Positions 27,842-37,541 are shown, counted from the first letter of the stretch. The stretch: 64,000 nt of DNA from JBCDCP01 sp039181495 (GCA_039181495.1 JBCDCP010000001.1:6507-70506), one strand, 5' to 3'. Made by a program: numbers and translations. The notes: generated from the sequence alone by a model not told the origin.

Positions 27842-27859
27842 CGTCAAATTAGACTGACA
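27842..27859. promoter_or_regulatory. PpsR operator 2 upstream of bchC (degenerate)
   Basis: CGT-N12-ACA, one mismatch, 8 bp after operator 1 and covering the candidate -10. Paired sites with this spacing are known for bchC in Rhodobacter. Confidence 0.6.
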
Positions 27860-28023
27860 ATCAGAACAGCCTAGGACTAGCCCGGAGGGGGTCAGGCCAG
27901 CTCGGCTGGCACGCGTGGCAGTACCGGTCGCCGATCTCAACACCCTCCGCAGCAACGCCCTTCAAACCGCGCTGACGATCAGGCGGCGGAAAACACGATC
28001 AGGACGGCATTGAAGATCAAGCA

Positions 28024-29058
28024 ATGAACGTTTCGGCAAAGGATCTGCATAGTCTGACCGATCAGGCCAGCGCCGATGTGCACGACGGCCCTGATCGGGC
28101 CATCGCCCTTGAAGCGATGGCTGTCGTTCTGCAGTCCCCGGAACAGCTTGAAGTACGCCGACTGTCGCTCACACCGCCCGAGCGCGATGACATAGTCGTC
28201 GATATCGCCTTCAGTGGAATTTCGACAGGAACCGAAAGGCTGCTTTGGACGGGGCGCATGCCGCAGTTTCCCGGCATGGGCTATCCACTTGTTCCTGGTT
28301 ATGAATCTGTCGGAACGGTGGTCGCAGCAGGCAGCGATGCTGCACACGCGGTGGGGGATCCGGTCTTTGTTCCCGGCGCCCGCTGTTATGGCGATGTCCG
28401 GGGGCTTTTCGGTGGTGCGGCATCGAGGGTCGTGCTGGCCTCGGACCGTGCCGTCGCGCTTGATGGAGTGTCCGGCGAAGAGGGCGTTCTGATCGCATTG
28501 GCGGCAACCGCCTATCATGCGCTTTATCGATCAACCGACGCGTCCGATGTGACGCTGCCAGAGCTGATCGTCGGACATGGCGTACTGGGCCGGCTGGTGG
28601 CGCGGCTGGTCGTTGCGCTGGGTGGCGAACCGGTGGTCTGGGAAGCCAACGAACTCCGTCATGGCGGAGCCCAGGGCTACCGCGTGGTGCTTCCGGAAAA
28701 CGACCTGCGGACCGACTATCCCGTCATCTGTGATGTCAGCGGCGCAGCCGACATCCTTGACACGCTGATCGAACGTCTGGGCAAGGGCGGCGAAATCGTC
28801 CTCGCCGGCTTCTACGAACAACCGCTGAGCTTCGTGTTTCCGCCCGCCTTCATGCGCGAGGCGCGAATCCGCATCGCCGCTGAATGGGCGCCGCAGGACC
28901 TGGCCGCCGTCAAGGCGCTGATTGCTGAGGGGCGGCTCGATCTAGGGGGGCTCATTACCCATCGCAGGCCTGCAAGCGAGGCTGAGGATGCCTATGCAAC
29001 GGCGTTCTCGGACCCGCAATGCCTGAAGATGATCCTCGATTGGAGGGCATCGTCATGA
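28024..29058 (+). CDS. bchC: 3-hydroxyethyl bacteriochlorophyllide a dehydrogenase BchC
   Basis: Medium-chain dehydrogenase family protein (344 aa) oxidising the C3 hydroxyethyl group to acetyl late in bacteriochlorophyll a synthesis. Core sequence [31 protein letters not shown] and [19 protein letters not shown] (nucleotide-binding) is visible. The first 30 residues are not conserved-looking, so MAVVLQ at 28117 is an alternative start. Leads bchCXYZ-pufQBA. Confidence 0.95.
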   Translation: MNVSAKDLHSLTDQASADVHDGPDRAIALEAMAVVLQSPEQLEVRRLSLTPPERDDIVVDIAFSGISTGTERLLWTGRMPQFPGMGYPLVPGYESVGTVVAAGSDAAHAVGDPVFVPGARCYGDVRGLFGGAASRVVLASDRAVALDGVSGEEGVLIALAATAYHALYRSTDASDVTLPELIVGHGVLGRLVARLVVALGGEPVVWEANELRHGGAQGYRVVLPENDLRTDYPVICDVSGAADILDTLIERLGKGGEIVLAGFYEQPLSFVFPPAFMREARIRIAAEWAPQDLAAVKALIAEGRLDLGGLITHRRPASEAEDAYATAFSDPQCLKMILDWRASS

Positions 29059-29095
29059 CGACTGCGCTGGATCGCAACTGTTTGAGGGGACAGTC

Positions 29096-30130
29096 ATGAA
29101 CGCAATTCCACCAAAGCCGAACGGGTCTGGCCCGGGCAAGGGTAACGGCAAGCCGAACATGCGCGATCTATTGCGCGCCGAAGCGGCAATCGACCCCGAT
29201 GCCGTGCACACCGGCGAAGTCACCAAGGAAACCCAGGTGATCGCCATCTACGGCAAGGGCGGCATCGGCAAATCGTTCACGCTGTCAAATCTCAGCTACA
29301 TGATGGCGCAGCAGGGCAAGAAGGTTCTGCTGATCGGGTGCGACCCGAAGTCCGATACCACGTCGCTGCTGTTCGGCGGCAAGTCTTGTCCCACAATCAT
29401 CGAGACGTCGTCGGCCAAAAAAGCCGCTGGTGAAGACGTCGAGATCGGTGACGTCTGCTTCAAACGCGATGGCGTGTTTGCCATGGAGCTTGGCGGCCCC
29501 GAGGTCGGGCGTGGCTGTGGCGGACGCGGCATCATCCATGGTTTCGAGCTGCTCGAAAAACTCGGCTTCCACGACTGGGATTTCGACTACGTGCTGCTCG
29601 ACTTCCTCGGCGACGTGGTCTGTGGAGGCTTTGGCCTGCCGATCGCCCGCGACATGTGCCAGAAGGTGATCGTTGTCGGCTCAAACGACCTGCAGTCGCT
29701 CTATGTCGCCAACAATGTCTGCTCAGCGGTCGAGTATTTCCGCAAGCTTGGCGGCAATGTCGGCGTGGCCGGTATGGTGGTCAACAAGGATGACGGCACC
29801 GGCGAAGCGCAGGCCTTTGCGGAAACCGTCGGTATTCCGGTCCTGTCAGCGATCCCAGCTGATGAGGATATTCGCCGCAAGAGCGCCAATTACGAGATCA
29901 TCGGCATGCCCGATGGCGAGTGGGGCGAGCTGTTCGCCCAGCTGGCCACTAATGTGGCTGTCGCGCCGCCGCTGCACCCTGAGCCGCTTACGCAGGACGG
30001 TCTGCTGGGCCTGTTCAAGGACGAGGAGACCGGTGCCAACGAACTGCTGATCCCTGCCACCATGGCGGATATGTGCGGCGTCAACCATGTCGAGCGGCCA
30101 TCGCTCGAAGTCATCTACGATAACGTCTGA
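29096..30130 (+). CDS. bchX: Chlorophyllide reductase iron protein BchX
   Basis: NifH-like ATPase (344 aa) that donates electrons to BchYZ, reducing ring B of chlorophyllide. P-loop [16 protein letters not shown] near residue 55; the two Cys ligands of the bridging [4Fe-4S] are in GRGCGGRGI and [21 protein letters not shown] before ATG. bchY begins 9 bp after. Confidence 0.95.
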   Translation: MNAIPPKPNGSGPGKGNGKPNMRDLLRAEAAIDPDAVHTGEVTKETQVIAIYGKGGIGKSFTLSNLSYMMAQQGKKVLLIGCDPKSDTTSLLFGGKSCPTIIETSSAKKAAGEDVEIGDVCFKRDGVFAMELGGPEVGRGCGGRGIIHGFELLEKLGFHDWDFDYVLLDFLGDVVCGGFGLPIARDMCQKVIVVGSNDLQSLYVANNVCSAVEYFRKLGGNVGVAGMVVNKDDGTGEAQAFAETVGIPVLSAIPADEDIRRKSANYEIIGMPDGEWGELFAQLATNVAVAPPLHPEPLTQDGLLGLFKDEETGANELLIPATMADMCGVNHVERPSLEVIYDNV

Positions 30131-30139
30131 GGCACGGCG

Positions 30140-31756
30140 ATGACCGATTATGCCGATGATACAATTGACCGTCCGCCGCCGGACAAGACCGAATCGGCGG
30201 AAGCGATCTACGATGCCGCCGGTGCAGCAGCCCAGGCAGAACGGGCTCAAGCGCCGACCGTTGCGGACACTCCGGATTCCGGCGATGGCGTCGGTTGCCA
30301 TGCCGGAGCAGCCGCGATGGAGAAAGCAGCGCGGGAAGCCGGCAAGTCCGACGTGCTCGATCAATATGCCAAGGACTATCCGAAGGGTCCGCACGATCAG
30401 CCCCAAAGCATGTGCCCGGCCTTCGGGTCGTTGCGGGTCGGCCTGCGGATGCGGCGAACGGCCACCATCCTGTCGGGCTCGGCTTGCTGTGTTTATGGCC
30501 TGACTTTCACCTCGCACTTCTATGGCGCGCGGCGAACGGTGGGCTATGTGCCATTCAACTCCGAAACGCTGGTCACCGGAAAGCTGTTCGAGGACATCCG
30601 GGATGCGGTCCATGAAATCGCCGACCCCGAACTCTATGACGCGATCGTCATCACCAATCTCTGCGTTCCGACAGCGTCAGGCGTGCCGCTGCGGCTCTTG
30701 CCGAAGGAAATCAATGGCGTTCGCATCATCGGTATCGATGTGCCCGGCTTCGGTGTGCCGACCCATGCCGAGGCCAAGGACGTACTCGCCGGGGCAATGC
30801 TGGCCTATGCCCGTGCCGAGGCCGAGCAGGGACCGGTGACGGCACCGGCGCAAGGCGCGTCCGACAAACCAACGGTGACGCTGGTGGGCGAAATGTTCCC
30901 TGCCGATCCGGTTGGCATTGCCCATCTTCTCGCGCCAATGGGTCTTGCCGCAGGGCCGGTTGTGCCGACGCGCGAATGGCGCGAACTGTATGCCGCGCTC
31001 GACTGTGCGGCCGTCGCCGCGATCCACCCGTTCTACACAGCTTCATTCCGTGAGTTTACGGCAGCCGGTCGCCCGATCGTCGGTTCCGCGCCGGTTGGTG
31101 TTGACGGTACGGCGAGCTGGCTTGAGGGCATCGGTAAGTCGTGCAACGTGCCAACCAAGGACATTGAGGCGGCAAAGGCAGCTGCTCTACCGGCCATCAA
31201 GGGTGCGCTCGCGGCGATGCCGATTGACGGCCGGATCACGATGTCCGGTTATGAGGGCTCAGAACTCCTGGTGGCGCGGCTGCTCTGCGAGAGCGGCGCC
31301 GATGTCCGCTATGTCGGTACCGCTTGCCCGAAGACACCCTATTCGAAGGCCGATCGGGAGTGGCTTGAGGCGCGCGGAGTGCACGTTCAGTACCGTGCAT
31401 CTCTGGAGCAGGATCTGGCGGCCTTCAAGGAATTCAAGCCTGATCTGGCGATCGGTACGACACCCATCGTCCAGAAGGCCAAAGAGACCTCCACGCCATC
31501 TCTTTACTTCACCAACCTGATTTCTGCCCGTCCTCTGATGGGGCCGGCGGGGGCTGGTTCTCTGGCCCAGGTGATCAACACCGCAATGGCCAACAAGGCG
31601 CGTTTCGACGCGATGACGGCGTTCTTCGAAGGTGTTGGAACCGGCGACAATACCGGCGTCTGGGCTGAAGCACCGAAGCCAAGGCCGAAAAAGAAGTCGA
31701 CGGTGTCGCTGATCGGGAAGCGCGAACCCGTGGTTGAGGGGGCCATCGGCACATGA
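30140..31756 (+). CDS. bchY: Chlorophyllide reductase subunit BchY
   Basis: NifD-like catalytic subunit (538 aa) of the BchYZ heterotetramer. Conserved Cys residues for the [4Fe-4S] cluster are in [19 protein letters not shown] and [10 protein letters not shown]. The N-terminal ~85 residues are acidic and poorly conserved-looking. bchZ ATG overlaps its stop (ATGA). Confidence 0.95.
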   Translation: MTDYADDTIDRPPPDKTESAEAIYDAAGAAAQAERAQAPTVADTPDSGDGVGCHAGAAAMEKAAREAGKSDVLDQYAKDYPKGPHDQPQSMCPAFGSLRVGLRMRRTATILSGSACCVYGLTFTSHFYGARRTVGYVPFNSETLVTGKLFEDIRDAVHEIADPELYDAIVITNLCVPTASGVPLRLLPKEINGVRIIGIDVPGFGVPTHAEAKDVLAGAMLAYARAEAEQGPVTAPAQGASDKPTVTLVGEMFPADPVGIAHLLAPMGLAAGPVVPTREWRELYAALDCAAVAAIHPFYTASFREFTAAGRPIVGSAPVGVDGTASWLEGIGKSCNVPTKDIEAAKAAALPAIKGALAAMPIDGRITMSGYEGSELLVARLLCESGADVRYVGTACPKTPYSKADREWLEARGVHVQYRASLEQDLAAFKEFKPDLAIGTTPIVQKAKETSTPSLYFTNLISARPLMGPAGAGSLAQVINTAMANKARFDAMTAFFEGVGTGDNTGVWAEAPKPRPKKKSTVSLIGKREPVVEGAIGT

Positions 31757-33213
31757 CCCTGATCCTCGACCATGATCGGGCCGGTGGATACTGGGGCTCG
31801 GTCTACGTCTTCACCGCCATCAAGGGACTGCAGTGCATCATTGATGGACCGGTCGGGTGTGAAAACCTGCCCGTGACCTCTGTGCTGCACTACACCGATG
31901 CCCTGCCGCCGCATGAACTGCCAATTGTCGTGACCGGGCTTGCCGAAGAGGAGCTTGGCAAGGACGGCACTGAGGAGGCGATGAAGCGGGCGCATGGAAC
32001 GCTCAACGCTGACGAACCGGCCGTTGTTGTCACTGGGTCGATCGCCGAGATGATCGGCGGCGGTGTGACGCCGGAGGGAACCAACATCCTACGCTTCCTG
32101 CCGCGGACTATCGATGAGGATCAGTGGCAGTCTGCCGATCGGGCGATGCAGTGGCTGTTCACGGAATTCGCAATGAAGGGCAACAAGTTGCCCAAGCCGC
32201 GCAAGAAGGCCGAAGGCGACAAGCCGCGCGTCAACATCATTGGGCCGGCCTACGGCACCTTCAACATGCCGTCTGATCTGGCCGAGATCCGGCGGTTGAT
32301 TGAAGGCGTCGGGTGCGAGATCAACATGGTCTTCCCGCTTGGCAGCCATCTCTCGGATGTGCGCCGGCTGGTCGATGCTGACGTCAATGTTTGCCTGTAT
32401 CGGGAGTTCGGACGCCTGTTGTGCGAAAAGCTCGAGAGGCCTTACCTGCAGGCCCCGATCGGCCTTCATTCCACGACCAAGTTTCTGCAGAAGCTGGGCG
32501 AGTTGACCGGACTCGATCCGGAGCCGTTCATCGCGTCAGAGAAGCACACCACAATCAAGCCTATGTGGGATTTGTGGCGCTCGGTGACACAGGATTTCTT
32601 TGGTACGGCCAGTTTCGGCATCGTTGCCAACGAAACCTACACCCGCGGCGTCCGGCATTTTCTCGAGGACGAACTCGGACTGCCCTGCAATTTCTCGATT
32701 TCGCGCTGCGCCGGCAAGAAGACCGACAACGCCGATGTGCGCGAATTGGTGCACAACAAGACACCATTGGTGCTGTTCGGCTCTTACAACGAGCGCATGT
32801 ACCTGGCCGAATGCGGTGGCAAGGCGAGCTACATTCCGGCCTCGTTCCCCGGTGCCATCATCCGTCGTTCAACCGGCACTCCGTTCATGGGCTATGCCGG
32901 CGCCACCTACCTGCTTCAGGAAGTCTGCAATGCGCTGTTCGACGCCTTGTTCCACATCCTGCCGCTGGCGCCGCAAATGGATGCGGTCGAGGCGACGCCG
33001 TCGCGGCTGCATGAAGAGCTGCCCTGGGACAGCGATGCAAAGCGCGCCTTCGATGAAATCGTCGAACGCGAGCCGGTACTGGTGCGGATTTCGGCCGCGA
33101 AACGCCTGCGTGATGCAACCGAACGCGCAGCCAAGAAGAACGGTGAGCCAAGTGTGAGCCTGGCGCGGCTTGAAGCCACATCCGGTGTGGTTCGGGAGGC
33201 CGAACCCGCATGA
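31753..33213 (+). CDS. bchZ: Chlorophyllide reductase subunit BchZ
   Basis: NifK-like subunit (486 aa) of chlorophyllide reductase. [20 protein letters not shown] at the N terminus, cluster Cys in [12 protein letters not shown], and a C-terminal PCP-reductase-type region. Overlaps bchY by 4 bp. The puf genes follow after 97 bp; in relatives the puf promoter lies within the end of bchZ. Confidence 0.95.
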   Translation: MTLILDHDRAGGYWGSVYVFTAIKGLQCIIDGPVGCENLPVTSVLHYTDALPPHELPIVVTGLAEEELGKDGTEEAMKRAHGTLNADEPAVVVTGSIAEMIGGGVTPEGTNILRFLPRTIDEDQWQSADRAMQWLFTEFAMKGNKLPKPRKKAEGDKPRVNIIGPAYGTFNMPSDLAEIRRLIEGVGCEINMVFPLGSHLSDVRRLVDADVNVCLYREFGRLLCEKLERPYLQAPIGLHSTTKFLQKLGELTGLDPEPFIASEKHTTIKPMWDLWRSVTQDFFGTASFGIVANETYTRGVRHFLEDELGLPCNFSISRCAGKKTDNADVRELVHNKTPLVLFGSYNERMYLAECGGKASYIPASFPGAIIRRSTGTPFMGYAGATYLLQEVCNALFDALFHILPLAPQMDAVEATPSRLHEELPWDSDAKRAFDEIVEREPVLVRISAAKRLRDATERAAKKNGEPSVSLARLEATSGVVREAEPA

Positions 33214-33310
33214 CGCTGATCGAAAACGCCATCACCGGGCAACCCCCCGGTTCAAGAGTTTCCAACCGTGGACCGGCCTTTGCCGCGCCCACCAACAGAA
33301 GAGGTGTCCC

Positions 33311-33616
33311 ATGTCCAGCACTATGACAGGGCCCATTGAAGCGCCGCTGCAAGATGTGGGCGTCGAGGCCAAGGTGGCTGCCAAGGCACCGGACCGGACG
33401 TCACGCGTGCACGCCAGCATCCGTCGCGGCGAACGGCGCGAATATCGCTTTGTCTGGGCGATCGCGTTTCTGTTCTTCCTCGGCGTCGTGATCCTGGCGC
33501 GGTTCTTCCCGCGGTCCTGGCGCCCTGACCCGATTGGAACAGGTCAGTACAGAACGGTTTTCGGTGAGGCGAAGGCCATCACCAACATGACTATTCCCTA
33601 CGCCTTCATGGGCTGA
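33311..33616 (+). CDS. pufQ: PufQ, bacteriochlorophyll/photosystem assembly protein
   Basis: Small single-pass membrane protein (101 aa) linked to bacteriochlorophyll supply during antenna and reaction-centre assembly. Positive segment RRGERREYRF, one hydrophobic helix VWAIAFLFFLGVVILARFF, and the characteristic C terminus EAKAITNMTIPYAFMG are visible. The N terminus of ~40 residues is longer than in Rhodobacter. ATG 33311 has AGAGG upstream. Confidence 0.85.
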   Translation: MSSTMTGPIEAPLQDVGVEAKVAAKAPDRTSRVHASIRRGERREYRFVWAIAFLFFLGVVILARFFPRSWRPDPIGTGQYRTVFGEAKAITNMTIPYAFMG

Positions 33617-33626
33617 GGGAACCGTG

Positions 33627-33696
33627 ATCCCCAGGGGCGTGACACTTGCGCCTCTTGGGGATGCCCGCCACGGGGCGAAACTACCGTGGCATCCCC
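33627..33696 (+). other. Competing hairpins in the pufQ-pufB intergenic region
   Basis: GGGGAT at 33657-33662 can pair with ATCCCC upstream (33627-33632, extended by GGGGCG with CGCCTC) or, as GGGGATG, with CATCCCC downstream (33690-33696), the latter enclosing CCACGG/CCGTGG. The two folds exclude each other. Likely mRNA processing or stability element upstream of the highly expressed pufBA segment; a switch role is speculative. Confidence 0.5.
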
Positions 33697-33755
33697 GCCG
33701 CACGGGATGGCTGCGGTAACTCGGCTTGTTGGCCAAATCAGTCGGAGGATTTTAT

Positions 33756-33977
33756 ATGGCTGATAATAACCCTTCCTGGACCGGTCTGACGGACCAGGAG
33801 GCCGAGGAATTCCATCGGTACTACATCCAGGGAATGATGTTGTTCGTCGCGATTGCGGTCGTGGCGCACTTCCTGGTCTGGATGTGGCGTCCGTGGATTC
33901 CAGCAGAAGGGGGCTATGCGCAGGTCATTGACGGCGCATCCTCGCTGGCAAGTTCCGTCTTGCCGATGATCGTCTGA
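33756..33977 (+). CDS. pufB: LH1 antenna beta subunit PufB
   Basis: Core antenna beta polypeptide (73 aa) in the intracytoplasmic membrane. [20 protein letters not shown] then [17 protein letters not shown] contain the bacteriochlorophyll-ligating His (VVAH) and the upstream conserved His. About 25 residues follow WRPW, much longer than Rhodobacter LH1 beta but like the Rhodospirillum rubrum precursor, which is trimmed. Excellent RBS CGGAGG. Confidence 0.95.
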   Translation: MADNNPSWTGLTDQEAEEFHRYYIQGMMLFVAIAVVAHFLVWMWRPWIPAEGGYAQVIDGASSLASSVLPMIV

Positions 33978-33990
33978 GGAGACAGGAACC

Positions 33991-34122
33991 ATGCATCGTA
34001 TCTGGAAAGTCTTCGACCCCAGACGCGTCCTGGTCGCCCAGGGTGTGTTCCTGTTCTCGCTTGCTGTGATGATCCACTTCGTCCTGCTTTCGACGGAGCG
34101 GTTCAACTGGTTCACGGGCTAG
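33991..34122 (+). CDS. pufA: LH1 antenna alpha subunit PufA, short C-terminal tail
   Basis: Core antenna alpha polypeptide, 43 aa. [20 protein letters not shown] then the membrane helix and [16 protein letters not shown], closest in pattern to Rhodospirillum-type LH1 alpha; His in MIHF ligates bacteriochlorophyll. It stops right after NWFTG, so the usual 9-15 residue tail is missing. Starts 13 bp after pufB with GAGGAG upstream. No reaction-centre gene follows. Confidence 0.95.
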   Translation: MHRIWKVFDPRRVLVAQGVFLFSLAVMIHFVLLSTERFNWFTG

Positions 34123-34137
34123 CCTTTAGAAAAGGCT
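34121..34137 (+). other. Hairpin starting at the pufA stop codon
   Basis: AGCCTTT-AGA-AAAGGCT, perfect 7-bp stem with a 3-base loop; begins within the TAG stop. Possibly protects the 3' end of pufBA mRNA. Confidence 0.45.
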
Positions 34138-34282
34138 GTCCCCGCGAGCTACGGCTATCAGACGAGTGTGGGGCGTCCGGAGTGGTGTTGCGAATGCGCA
34201 TTGCCCCGCTGCCCTGCAAGACATCAAAGGTGAAGGACGGCGCTTCGGTACGCCGGAGACCGCCCCTCACCTAAAACAATGC

Positions 34283-34314
34283 CGGCTCCCGGAGGACTCC
34301 GGGTGAGGGAGCCG
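34283..34314 (+). other. GC-rich hairpin downstream of pufA
   Basis: CGGCTCCC pairs with GGGAGCCG (perfect 8-bp stem); inside it CCCGGA/TCCGGG can form an alternative hairpin. Resembles in position the pufA-pufL intercistronic hairpin that stabilises pufBA mRNA in Rhodobacter. Confidence 0.6.
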
Positions 34315-34389
34315 TCCTGGCGCCGGACATCGAGATCAGTTTCCGGAGCCTGTCAGGCTGAGCCCCTCCTTGCCTGATAACGTTCCGGA

Positions 34390-34423
34390 GGGGGAAGCTT
34401 CGGCTTCCCCCTTTTTATTTTTC
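34390..34423 (+). terminator. Strong intrinsic terminator closing pufQBA
   Basis: GGGGGAAGC-TTCG-GCTTCCCCC, a perfect 9-bp stem with a stable UUCG tetraloop, followed by CTTTTTATTTTT. On the opposite strand there is no T-run, so it serves the puf transcript, not idi. Confidence 0.92.
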
Positions 34424-34457
34424 TGCTGGGTGATGATTGAGCCGGAGGTGGGGCGCG

Positions 34458-35054
34458 TCAGAAATCCAGTTCCGGAAAGCGCTCCGCATAGATCCGAAAC
34501 CACGGCGTGAAGTCTGCGGGCTTTTCTTTGATCTCCGCGCGCAGATCCATTGGTGCAATCCAGCGCACAGCCGCGACCTCCTCGGGGTTGAGCCCAAAGG
34601 ACAAAGTGTCCTTGTTCACTACGCCGCGGAACATGTGAACCCGTTCATGCTCCCACAGTCCGTTGCCAACATCGGCGGCGTACTCAATTACCCGTTGTTC
34701 GGTGATGTCGGCGGTGACACCGATTTCTTCCGCCATGCGCCGATGCGCCGATGCTTTCGGTTCCTCGCCCCAATGTGGATGGGTGCAACAGGTGTTCGCC
34801 CACATGCCGCCGCAATGGTATTTGTCGTGGGCGCGCTGCTGGATCAGCAACTCGCCTTGCTCGGAGAACAGAAACACCGATATTGCCAGATGCAGTGTCG
34901 GCTTCTCATGGGCCGCCATCTTCTCAATCTTGTAGAATGATCCGTCGGCTGCGATGCCCGGAATCATGATCGGTTCAACCGCCGATACCGAAGACGCTGA
35001 CGTCTCGGTCTCTTCAGTTGAATCGGCTTCGGGTTGATCAAACGGGCTATCCAT
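34458..35054 (-). CDS. idi: Isopentenyl-diphosphate delta-isomerase, type 1
   Basis: Nudix-fold isomerase (198 aa) interconverting IPP and DMAPP. The catalytic Cys is in WANTCCTHPHWGEEP and the metal/catalytic Glu pair in RRMAEEIG. Residues 1-45 are an acidic, low-complexity extension. Start ATG 35054 overlaps the bchJ stop by 8 bp; a longer frame to 35129 runs inside bchJ. Feeds carotenoid and phytyl/geranylgeranyl synthesis with dxs and crtE. Confidence 0.93.
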   Translation of the reverse strand: MDSPFDQPEADSTEETETSASSVSAVEPIMIPGIAADGSFYKIEKMAAHEKPTLHLAISVFLFSEQGELLIQQRAHDKYHCGGMWANTCCTHPHWGEEPKASAHRRMAEEIGVTADITEQRVIEYAADVGNGLWEHERVHMFRGVVNKDTLSFGLNPEEVAAVRWIAPMDLRAEIKEKPADFTPWFRIYAERFPELDF

Positions 35055-35757
35055 GAGGCTTGTCTTCTGCTGCTGGCGCCAGCTGCCCTGAACGCCATCG
35101 TATCTCGAACTCACACGCCGGCGCGCCATGTCCCTGGCAGGCAGTTTCTTTCACCACTGTAGTGCGCTGAACGAGAACGCGAAACAGGTATTCGAATGTT
35201 GCCGCGACATAGCTGCAGGTCGGCCTGGCCTCGGCGGACCGCGCATTCTGAGTCTCGACCCCCACAGCGGCTCTCCCATGGTTGCATGAACCGCGGCAAT
35301 AGGGGCAGTCGGCAATTCTGAAGGTCATACCCGCTCGTTCGCCTTGCCACGAAAAGCTGCCGCTGCCTGCAAACGTCCAGGCGTGATGTCCGATCGATGA
35401 CATCAGTATCCGCGCTGCCAGCGGGGCCGGCAGTATCTTCATGAGCCACTGGGCGGGGCGTGGGATCCGATGGTTTAGCAGATAACGTGCGGTGCGTTGG
35501 CCGGCATCACAGTTGACCATGTCGGCGCGTTCATTCCCGAGGAGCCGCCAAAGAGCATCTTGCAGCGCCACGACGTCATCTTCAGGCACCATGTCCTGGG
35601 GAGGTGATTCAAGGTGGTGCTCGAGCTTCGCGGCCCCGAAAACGGTTCTGACCAAGTCGATGCCGGTTTCATCCGTTTGGGTTGAAGCCACGGTTTCGAC
35701 GTTCAGCGCCTCGGCAACACGCAGAATTGCATTGGGGCCGATCCGCGCGATTGCCAT
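35047..35757 (-). CDS. bchJ: BchJ, V4R-domain bacteriochlorophyll biosynthesis protein
   Basis: Protein of 236 aa with a C-terminal V4R (4-vinyl reductase) domain; Cys-rich ADCPYCRGSCNHGRA and a final CEFEIRWR are visible. BchJ was first thought to be the 8-vinyl reductase but is now regarded more as a tetrapyrrole carrier or accessory. ATG overlaps the bchE stop by one base (TAATG) and its end overlaps idi: bchE-bchJ-idi are one unit. Confidence 0.9.
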   Translation of the reverse strand: MAIARIGPNAILRVAEALNVETVASTQTDETGIDLVRTVFGAAKLEHHLESPPQDMVPEDDVVALQDALWRLLGNERADMVNCDAGQRTARYLLNHRIPRPAQWLMKILPAPLAARILMSSIGHHAWTFAGSGSFSWQGERAGMTFRIADCPYCRGSCNHGRAAVGVETQNARSAEARPTCSYVAATFEYLFRVLVQRTTVVKETACQGHGAPACEFEIRWRSGQLAPAAEDKPHG

Positions 35758-37466
35758 TACGCGTGTTGGCGGCCAGCCGGTCCGATCAGCTGAATCCGGC
35801 CGGTTTTCTCGACGACGGCCATCTCCTCATCGCTCAACTGTTCGGTGCCGCCACCGCACGCCTTGGCTGCTTCGGCTCGTTTGGCCTGTTTGGCGGACTT
35901 GATCTGATCCGTGAGCGCGGCCTTGCGCTCGGCGGCCTTGCGCGACTTGTCATGCATTGCTTCCCAGTCGGCCATCTGAGCCGGCGCGATCTCGCGGCTA
36001 TCGTCAAAGTGGAAGTCGACGCTCTTCTTTGATTGTGGACCCCAATAACCAACCTTGCCCAGGTCGTAGAAGGTGCGCTGGAAACCGGCCTTCATGAAAG
36101 CCTTGAGGCAACCGAGCAGGTATTTCCGTCGATAGCCGCGACCGCGCCATGGATAATGGAACAGTGCCTTGATCATGTAGAAGCGCCGGTAGTTGTGCAT
36201 CACCCGATCGAGCAGGGTGGCCCGGTCCATCGCAGCGGGCTTCATGATCGGCGTAACGAAGTTGTATTTTTCGAAGTCGAACACTTCGACCTGATCGCGA
36301 ATCTCCTGATAGAGCGGCGTGAACGGCCACGGGGTGTACATGGTCCAGTTTGCGAGGTCGGGGTTCCAGTCGCGGGCGAAGCGATAGGTCTCTTCCAGCG
36401 TCTCTTCGGTTTCGTTGTCGAGCCCGACGATGAACTGCGCTTCGGTGAAGATGTCGGCCTCGCGCAACAGCCGGATCGCCTTTTTGTTTTCTTCGACCCT
36501 GGTCTCCTTGTTGAACAGGTCGAGCTTCATTTGCGCAGCCGCTTCGGTGCCGAGTGAGATGTGCACAAGACCAGCCTTCCGCCACAGCGGCAGGAGATCC
36601 TTATCGCGCTGGATGTCGGTGACGCGGGTGTTGATACCCCACTGGACGCGCCGCGGCAGATCGCGCGCAATCAACTCCTCGCAGAACTCAATGAACTTCT
36701 TGCGGTTGATGGTCGGCTCCTCGTCGGCAAGGATGAAGAAGCCTACACCATGGTTCTCGACCAGATCCTCAATCTCGTCGACGACCTTCTTGGGATCGCG
36801 AATGCGGTAATCCCGCCAGAATTTCCACTGGCTGCAGAACGAGCAAGTGAACGGGCAGCCGCGCGCCATGTTCGGGATTGCAAGCCGCGTGTTGAGTGGA
36901 ATGTAGATGTAACGTTCCCAGTCAAGGATCGACCAGTCGGGCTTGATCTTCTCGAGATCCTTGATCGTCGGTGCGGCTTCATTGGCGATGATCTCGCTGC
37001 CGTTGCGATAGGCGATGCCCTTGATTTTGTCGCGATCCTGTTGCCAGCGGCCTTCGGCGACCGCGTTGCACAGCGCGACAAAGATCTCTTCACCCTCACC
37101 GCGCACGATGCAATCGACCTGCGGCGCTTCCGACAGGACTTGCTTATACATGAAAGTGGCATGTACGCCGCCGAGCACGCGAAGCGCTGATGGGTGTGCT
37201 TCCTGCGCCAGCTGCAAAACGCGTTCGGCCTTGTAGATCGACGGTGTGATCGAGGTGACGCCAACAAGGTCGGGCTTCAGTTCGGCGATCCGCGCCCGAA
37301 GATCGTCATCCTCGACATTCTCTGTCATCGCGTCGATGAAATGCACGTCCGCGTATCCGGCCGACTTGGCAGCACCGGTCAGATAGGCGACCCAAGCCGG
37401 GGGCCAGTTCCCCGCGATCTCGGCGCCGCCGGAATGGTAGTTGGGGTGTACCAAGAGGATGCGCAT
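35757..37466 (-). CDS. bchE: Anaerobic Mg-protoporphyrin IX monomethyl ester cyclase BchE
   Basis: Oxygen-independent ring-E cyclase (569 aa). N-terminal cobalamin-binding-like domain starting [14 protein letters not shown], then the radical SAM cluster motif CPFTCSFC near residue 200, and a charged C-terminal extension. Needed under low oxygen, complementing AcsF. Upstream lie a PpsR site and an FnrL-like site, which suits an anaerobically induced gene. Confidence 0.96.
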   Translation of the reverse strand: MRILLVHPNYHSGGAEIAGNWPPAWVAYLTGAAKSAGYADVHFIDAMTENVEDDDLRARIAELKPDLVGVTSITPSIYKAERVLQLAQEAHPSALRVLGGVHATFMYKQVLSEAPQVDCIVRGEGEEIFVALCNAVAEGRWQQDRDKIKGIAYRNGSEIIANEAAPTIKDLEKIKPDWSILDWERYIYIPLNTRLAIPNMARGCPFTCSFCSQWKFWRDYRIRDPKKVVDEIEDLVENHGVGFFILADEEPTINRKKFIEFCEELIARDLPRRVQWGINTRVTDIQRDKDLLPLWRKAGLVHISLGTEAAAQMKLDLFNKETRVEENKKAIRLLREADIFTEAQFIVGLDNETEETLEETYRFARDWNPDLANWTMYTPWPFTPLYQEIRDQVEVFDFEKYNFVTPIMKPAAMDRATLLDRVMHNYRRFYMIKALFHYPWRGRGYRRKYLLGCLKAFMKAGFQRTFYDLGKVGYWGPQSKKSVDFHFDDSREIAPAQMADWEAMHDKSRKAAERKAALTDQIKSAKQAKRAEAAKACGGGTEQLSDEEMAVVEKTGRIQLIGPAGRQHA

Positions 37467-37489
37467 AGCGGGGTCCTGACGCTAAGGAG

Positions 37490-37507
37490 TGTCAAGGAAA
37501 GATTACA
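37490..37507. promoter_or_regulatory. PpsR operator upstream of bchE
   Basis: TGT-N12-ACA exact match (TGTCAAGGAAAGATTACA), 24 bp before the bchE ATG. On the minus strand TGTAAT (37502-37507) could be the -10, so the operator would cover promoter and start site. Confidence 0.65.
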
Positions 37508-37527
37508 CCAATGCCCGTTCTGATTGA

Positions 37528-37541
37528 TTGACCTAGATCAC
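37528..37541. promoter_or_regulatory. FnrL-like site upstream of bchE
   Basis: TTGAC-CTAG-ATCAC, two mismatches from TTGAT-N4-ATCAA. Its centre is about 40 bp upstream of the start site predicted from the TGTAAT -10, the class II activator position. Confidence 0.55.

Larger units (their letters stand above)
34123..34457. other. 335-bp region where pufL and pufM are expected; no coding capacity
   Basis: All three plus-strand frames were read. Stops are frequent and the longest open stretches (about 36 codons after pufA in frame, and an ORF ending near 34304) show no reaction-centre-like sequence. It holds three hairpins, the last an intrinsic terminator, then convergent idi. No remnant of pufL, pufM, pufC or pufX was recognised. 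Confidence 0.75.

Noticed and set aside
34123..34230. Read-through extension of pufA after its TAG (about 36 open codons)
   Set aside because: The extension is Cys-rich and unlike any LH1 alpha tail, and a perfect hairpin begins at the stop codon; chance open frame is simpler.
34141..34389. Possible degraded pufL or pufM remnant
   Set aside because: I read the plus-strand frames and found none of the L or M membrane-helix or His-ligand patterns; frequent stops.
35682..37523. Several long plus-strand frames opposite bchE
   Set aside because: All are mirror frames of a clearly recognised gene; no ribosome sites or familiar domains.
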